Assembly: GCA_045604285.1 (NCBI GenBank)
Contig: JAZUNS010000188.1
Location: forward strand, 1 to 5,572
Reading direction: 5' to 3'
DNA from: SIG636 sp045604285
GTDB taxonomy: Bacteria; Bacillota; Clostridia; Oscillospirales; CAG-382
DNA length: 5,572 bases
Part shown: positions 3,755-5,572 of the stretch, in pieces
Numbering within the stretch: the stretch's first letter is position 1
Layout of the letters: each line of letters starts with the position of its first letter
Made by a program: the position numbers and the translations under genes
Notes under the pieces: model-generated
Seen by the model: the letters and a program-made list of their open reading frames with translations, nothing else
Database searches by the model: none
Told to the model about the DNA's origin: nothing

Positions 3755-5533
3755 TTACGGATTGTACCAAACGCTTAAGGAGCGATCCACGGTGCTGATT
3801 GTCATGGCAACACTTTCAAGCCGGTTAAGCGTCCACAGAACGGACGTGGAATCCATAATCAAATCGCCGCCGATTGCTTTTCTTACGTAAATGCCTATGT
3901 AATAGGGCGGGTCTGGAGGAGTTGTGCCGAAATTGGGCGCCTCAGTATCAAGGGTTACGGTTTTTTCACCCTTCGACAAGACCACTTTTGTATCGCTGAC
4001 CCATTCTATGCTTATGCCGATCTCTTTTGCTATTGCCAGCAAGGGCAGTTGAAAAACTTTAGTGTCAAGCTCAAACGCCGCATAGCAATCGTTGCTTATA
4101 TCCTTACCGTACACCGTCAATTTGCAGGGCGCAAGGTTTTCTTTTTCAAAGGCTGAAATAATCGACGCATCGTATTTAAGTATCTGCGCTGCGTCAAGGC
4201 TGTTTACTCTGCCGTCGCCGTTGACGTCGGCAGCCTTTAAAGCTTCGGCTGTAAGCGTGGTAAGCATTGCATCGTGCTTAAGCACCTGCGCCGCATCAAG
4301 GCTGCTTACTCTGCCGTCGCCGTTAACGTCGCCCGGCTTTTGCACGTCGTCCTCTGCGACTACGTCCTCGTTATTGATCTTAGCAACTGCCCAGGCGGCG
4401 TTGGCATAATCGTCACGGTCGTTGAAATACGCCGTTGCGGAGGAAAGAGCAAAGCCGTAATTTACGTAAGAGCTATCCGCATTAAGGCAAAGCTTAACGA
4501 TGCCACCGTAAACGGTTACGCTTTTGCCTGCCAGATCATCGCCGGAGTAGGTGCCGCAAAGGTTGCCGTCGCCGTCATAAACAGAAATAAAATCATAGTT
4601 TCGCTCGGTATAGGTGTAGGGAGAAAACTTAAGGGTTATATACTCTGCGGCGGTGCAGCGCATGATCCAAACGTCATGGCAGTAGCTGCTGTAAACGTGG
4701 GAGGACTCCGGAAGGGGTGCGGGGCAATCCAGGGAGTAGGCGGCGTAGGGCGGCTGATCCTCGGGCGGCTCTTCGGACGGGGGTGCGGGGTCCTCTGCGG
4801 GAGCTTCAAAGCCCGCAAAGTCGGGGCCGTAAACCTCTATCTCGTCAAAGGATGCCATAGAGCCCCTTTCGGTATCGCCGCCGGTGTTGATGTAAAAATC
4901 GTAGTATTCGTCACCGGGGTTAGAGGTATCGAAGGACACCCTAAGATAGGCGGCGGTGGCGTTAAAATCGGCGGTAACGTTAAAAATCTGCTTTTTAAAC
5001 AGCGGCGGAGCAGTATCAAGGGAAACGTTAACCTCCTCGGCATTGGGTACGGCGGTATAGGTTTTGGTAAAGGCAACCTCGGTCCATTCCACGTTATCGG
5101 AAGAAACCTCTACCTTAACCACGTTAAAGCATTTGTTGGCGCCCATTAACACGTTGCGAAACGCTACGGTGCCCAGCTTGAAGGCGCCGCCCAGATCAAA
5201 GGTATAGGTGTATACCCTGTTCAAACCGAAAAGACAAACGGTAGTTCCGTTTTTGCCCGTTTTTGTAACGGGTGAAGCGGAGGTGCCCACACGGTATTGT
5301 CCGTCGGTAAGAAGTGCCTGCCCCTGATAAAGACCGTAAACGGGGGAGTTGATGCCATCCTCAAGCAGACCTGTATACTGTATGACGCCATCATCGGAAG
5401 AAAGTGCGTAGTTGCTGTTGCCCGCAACAAGATTAACGGCTGCCTCTGTTGCGGATACCGTAAAAACCGTAGCGGCGACAGCGGCAAGGATAGCCGATGC
5501 AAGAACTGCCGCAATAATACGTTTGTTTTTCAT
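3755..5533 (-). CDS. Secreted dockerin protein with F5/8C-like, CUB-like and copper-amine-oxidase-N-like domains
   Basis: This 592-residue exported protein starts with a clear signal peptide (MKNKRIIAAVLASA, hydrophobic to about 26, probable cleavage near 28-32). An F5/8-type-C (discoidin)-like beta-sandwich follows at about 33-237, ending in SFDEIEVYG. A Pro/Glu-rich linker lies at 241-263. A CUB-like domain spans about 266-368, with YDFISVYDGDG, a late YGFALS, and cysteines 270, 285, 293, 326 and 349. A type I dockerin occupies about 400-459. The C-terminal region (470-592) resembles copper amine oxidase N-terminal domains, with VYGKDIS, LPLLAIAKEIG and ISIEWVSDTKVVLS. No catalytic domain is recognisable. 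The likely role is binding to carbohydrate or protein while docked on a cohesin-bearing scaffold or surface protein. The ATG at 5531-5533 has AAAGGAGA about 9 bases upstream. Its promoter lies outside the window. Domain limits are by eye; the dockerin call is the firmest. Confidence 0.9.
   Translation of the reverse strand: MKNKRIIAAVLASAILAAVAATVFTVSATEAAVNLVAGNSNYALSSDDGVIQYTGLLEDGINSPVYGLYQGQALLTDGQYRVGTSASPVTKTGKNGTTVCLFGLNRVYTYTFDLGGAFKLGTVAFRNVLMGANKCFNVVKVEVSSDNVEWTEVAFTKTYTAVPNAEEVNVSLDTAPPLFKKQIFNVTADFNATAAYLRVSFDTSNPGDEYYDFYINTGGDTERGSMASFDEIEVYGPDFAGFEAPAEDPAPPSEEPPEDQPPYAAYSLDCPAPLPESSHVYSSYCHDVWIMRCTAAEYITLKFSPYTYTERNYDFISVYDGDGNLCGTYSGDDLAGKSVTVYGGIVKLCLNADSSYVNYGFALSSATAYFNDRDDYANAAWAVAKINNEDVVAEDDVQKPGDVNGDGRVSSLDAAQVLKHDAMLTTLTAEALKAADVNGDGRVNSLDAAQILKYDASIISAFEKENLAPCKLTVYGKDISNDCYAAFELDTKVFQLPLLAIAKEIGISIEWVSDTKVVLSKGEKTVTLDTEAPNFGTTPPDPPYYIGIYVRKAIGGDLIMDSTSVLWTLNRLESVAMTISTVDRSLSVWYNP
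3758..4126 (-). other. Copper-amine-oxidase-N-terminal-like domain at the C-terminus
   Basis: Residues about 470-592 match the small alpha/beta 'stalk' fold seen singly or repeated in Clostridia surface proteins. Evidence is an initial strand-plus-turn (LTVYGKDIS), the core LPLLAIAKEIGISIEWVSDTKV, VTLD, and a final pair of strands (VAMTISTVDRSLSVWYNP). It carries no oxidase active site. This is a pattern-level call with moderate certainty. Confidence 0.5.
4157..4336 (-). other. Type I dockerin domain with two calcium-binding repeats
   Basis: Residues about 400-459 hold two 34-residue-spaced F-hand loops: GDVNGDGRVSSLDAAQVLK (401-419) and ADVNGDGRVNSLDAAQILK (435-453). The calcium ligands D402, N404, D406, S410, D413 and D436, N438, D440, N444, D447 are all intact. 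The two loops carry the same Ser-Leu pair (411-412 and 445-446) at the positions that usually set cohesin preference in type I dockerins. This implies a symmetric domain that can bind in two orientations, as known for other type I dockerins. Calcium binding and the partner are inferred from the family. Confidence 0.93.
4167..4331. repeat. Two-copy 63-base direct repeat encoding the dockerin loops
   Basis: Copies at 4167-4229 and 4269-4331 are offset by 102 bases (34 codons) and differ at about 8 of 63 positions. It is the DNA trace of the internal dockerin duplication. Confidence 0.85.
4430..4738 (-). other. CUB-like domain within the dockerin protein
   Basis: Residues about 266-368 follow the CUB layout: an early Cys/Pro region (C270, C285), the phrase HDVWIMRCTAAEYITLKFSP, the core YDFISVYDGDG with D314 and D320, a SVTVYGGIVKLCL strand, and the closing NADSSYVNYGFALSS. 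CUB domains are common in animal extracellular proteins and less frequent in bacteria, where they occur in secreted multidomain proteins. They often bind ligands through calcium. The assignment is by motif pattern. Confidence 0.65.
4823..5437 (-). other. F5/8-type-C-like (discoidin) domain within the dockerin protein
   Basis: Residues about 33-237 have the sequence order of this beta-sandwich family: early NLVAGNSNYAL and a LTDGQY stretch, then YTYTFDLGGAFKLGTVAFRN (108-127), VEVSSDNVEWTEVAF (141-155), AAYLRVSFD (194-202) and the terminal FDEIEVYG (229-236). Family members commonly bind sugars on cell surfaces or polysaccharides. The domain is longer than the usual 130-150 residues, so it may have large loop insertions. 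Confidence 0.7.
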
Positions 5534-5542
5534 TTTGCGATT

Positions 5543-5550
5543 TCTCCTTT
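5543..5550 (-). promoter_or_regulatory. Ribosome binding site of the dockerin gene
   Basis: The leftward strand reads AAAGGAGA, about 9 bases before the ATG at 5531-5533. Only 39 bases lie upstream of the start in this window; no complete promoter is visible there. Confidence 0.7.
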
Positions 5551-5572
5551 CGGTGTTTTTAAAATTTGCTTT

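Noticed and set aside
4167..4331. CRISPR-like repeat
   Set aside because: There are only two copies, each coding in frame for a dockerin loop with 34-codon spacing, which is explained by domain duplication.
4274..5149. A long rightward open frame (291 codons) opposite the dockerin gene
   Set aside because: It lies wholly antisense to a gene with clear domains, has no good ribosome site, and its Gly/Val/Lys-rich composition is what the complement of the real frame yields.

Overview
The window looks like part of a chromosome from an anaerobic Clostridia-type Firmicute, probably an Oscillospiraceae/Ruminococcaceae-like gut organism. This rests on strong GGAGG-type ribosome sites, sigma-A-type promoters, short XRE regulators, a type I dockerin, and a 575-residue three-helix membrane protein that resembles conserved clostridial hypothetical proteins. 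The taxonomic placement is inference; there is no rRNA or other marker gene in the window.

Layout. Positions 1-121 are non-coding and hold two nearly perfect hairpins packed back to back. Positions 122-1345 carry a leftward two-gene unit: a small XRE/Cro-type regulator (1121-1345), then a cytoplasmic DUF4434-like TIM-barrel protein related to glycoside hydrolases (122-1090). A divergent intergenic region (1346-1592) follows. It contains a perfect-consensus rightward promoter (TTGACA-17-TATAAT) overlapped by two palindromes, and a second rightward extended -10 promoter closer to the gene. The rightward unit encodes a 117-residue membrane-anchored protein with three cysteines (1593-1946) and a 575-residue membrane protein with a large extracytoplasmic domain (1973-3700). 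A bidirectional hairpin terminator lies at 3705-3737, between this unit and the convergent, leftward gene at 3755-5533. That gene encodes a secreted multidomain protein: signal peptide, F5/8-type-C-like domain, Pro/Glu linker, CUB-like domain, type I dockerin, and a C-terminal copper-amine-oxidase-N-like domain.

How the parts may work together. The dockerin protein is exported, has no recognisable catalytic domain, and probably contributes binding functions to a cohesin-bearing partner on the cell surface or in a cellulosome-like assembly. The DUF4434-like protein could act on a carbohydrate inside the cell, but its substrate is unknown. The two rightward genes are probably co-transcribed and both place domains outside the membrane. 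The XRE regulator lies directly across from their promoter, whose core elements sit inside palindromes, so it is a plausible repressor of that operon. This link is inference. I see no CRISPR array, tRNA, rRNA, transposase or phage gene.
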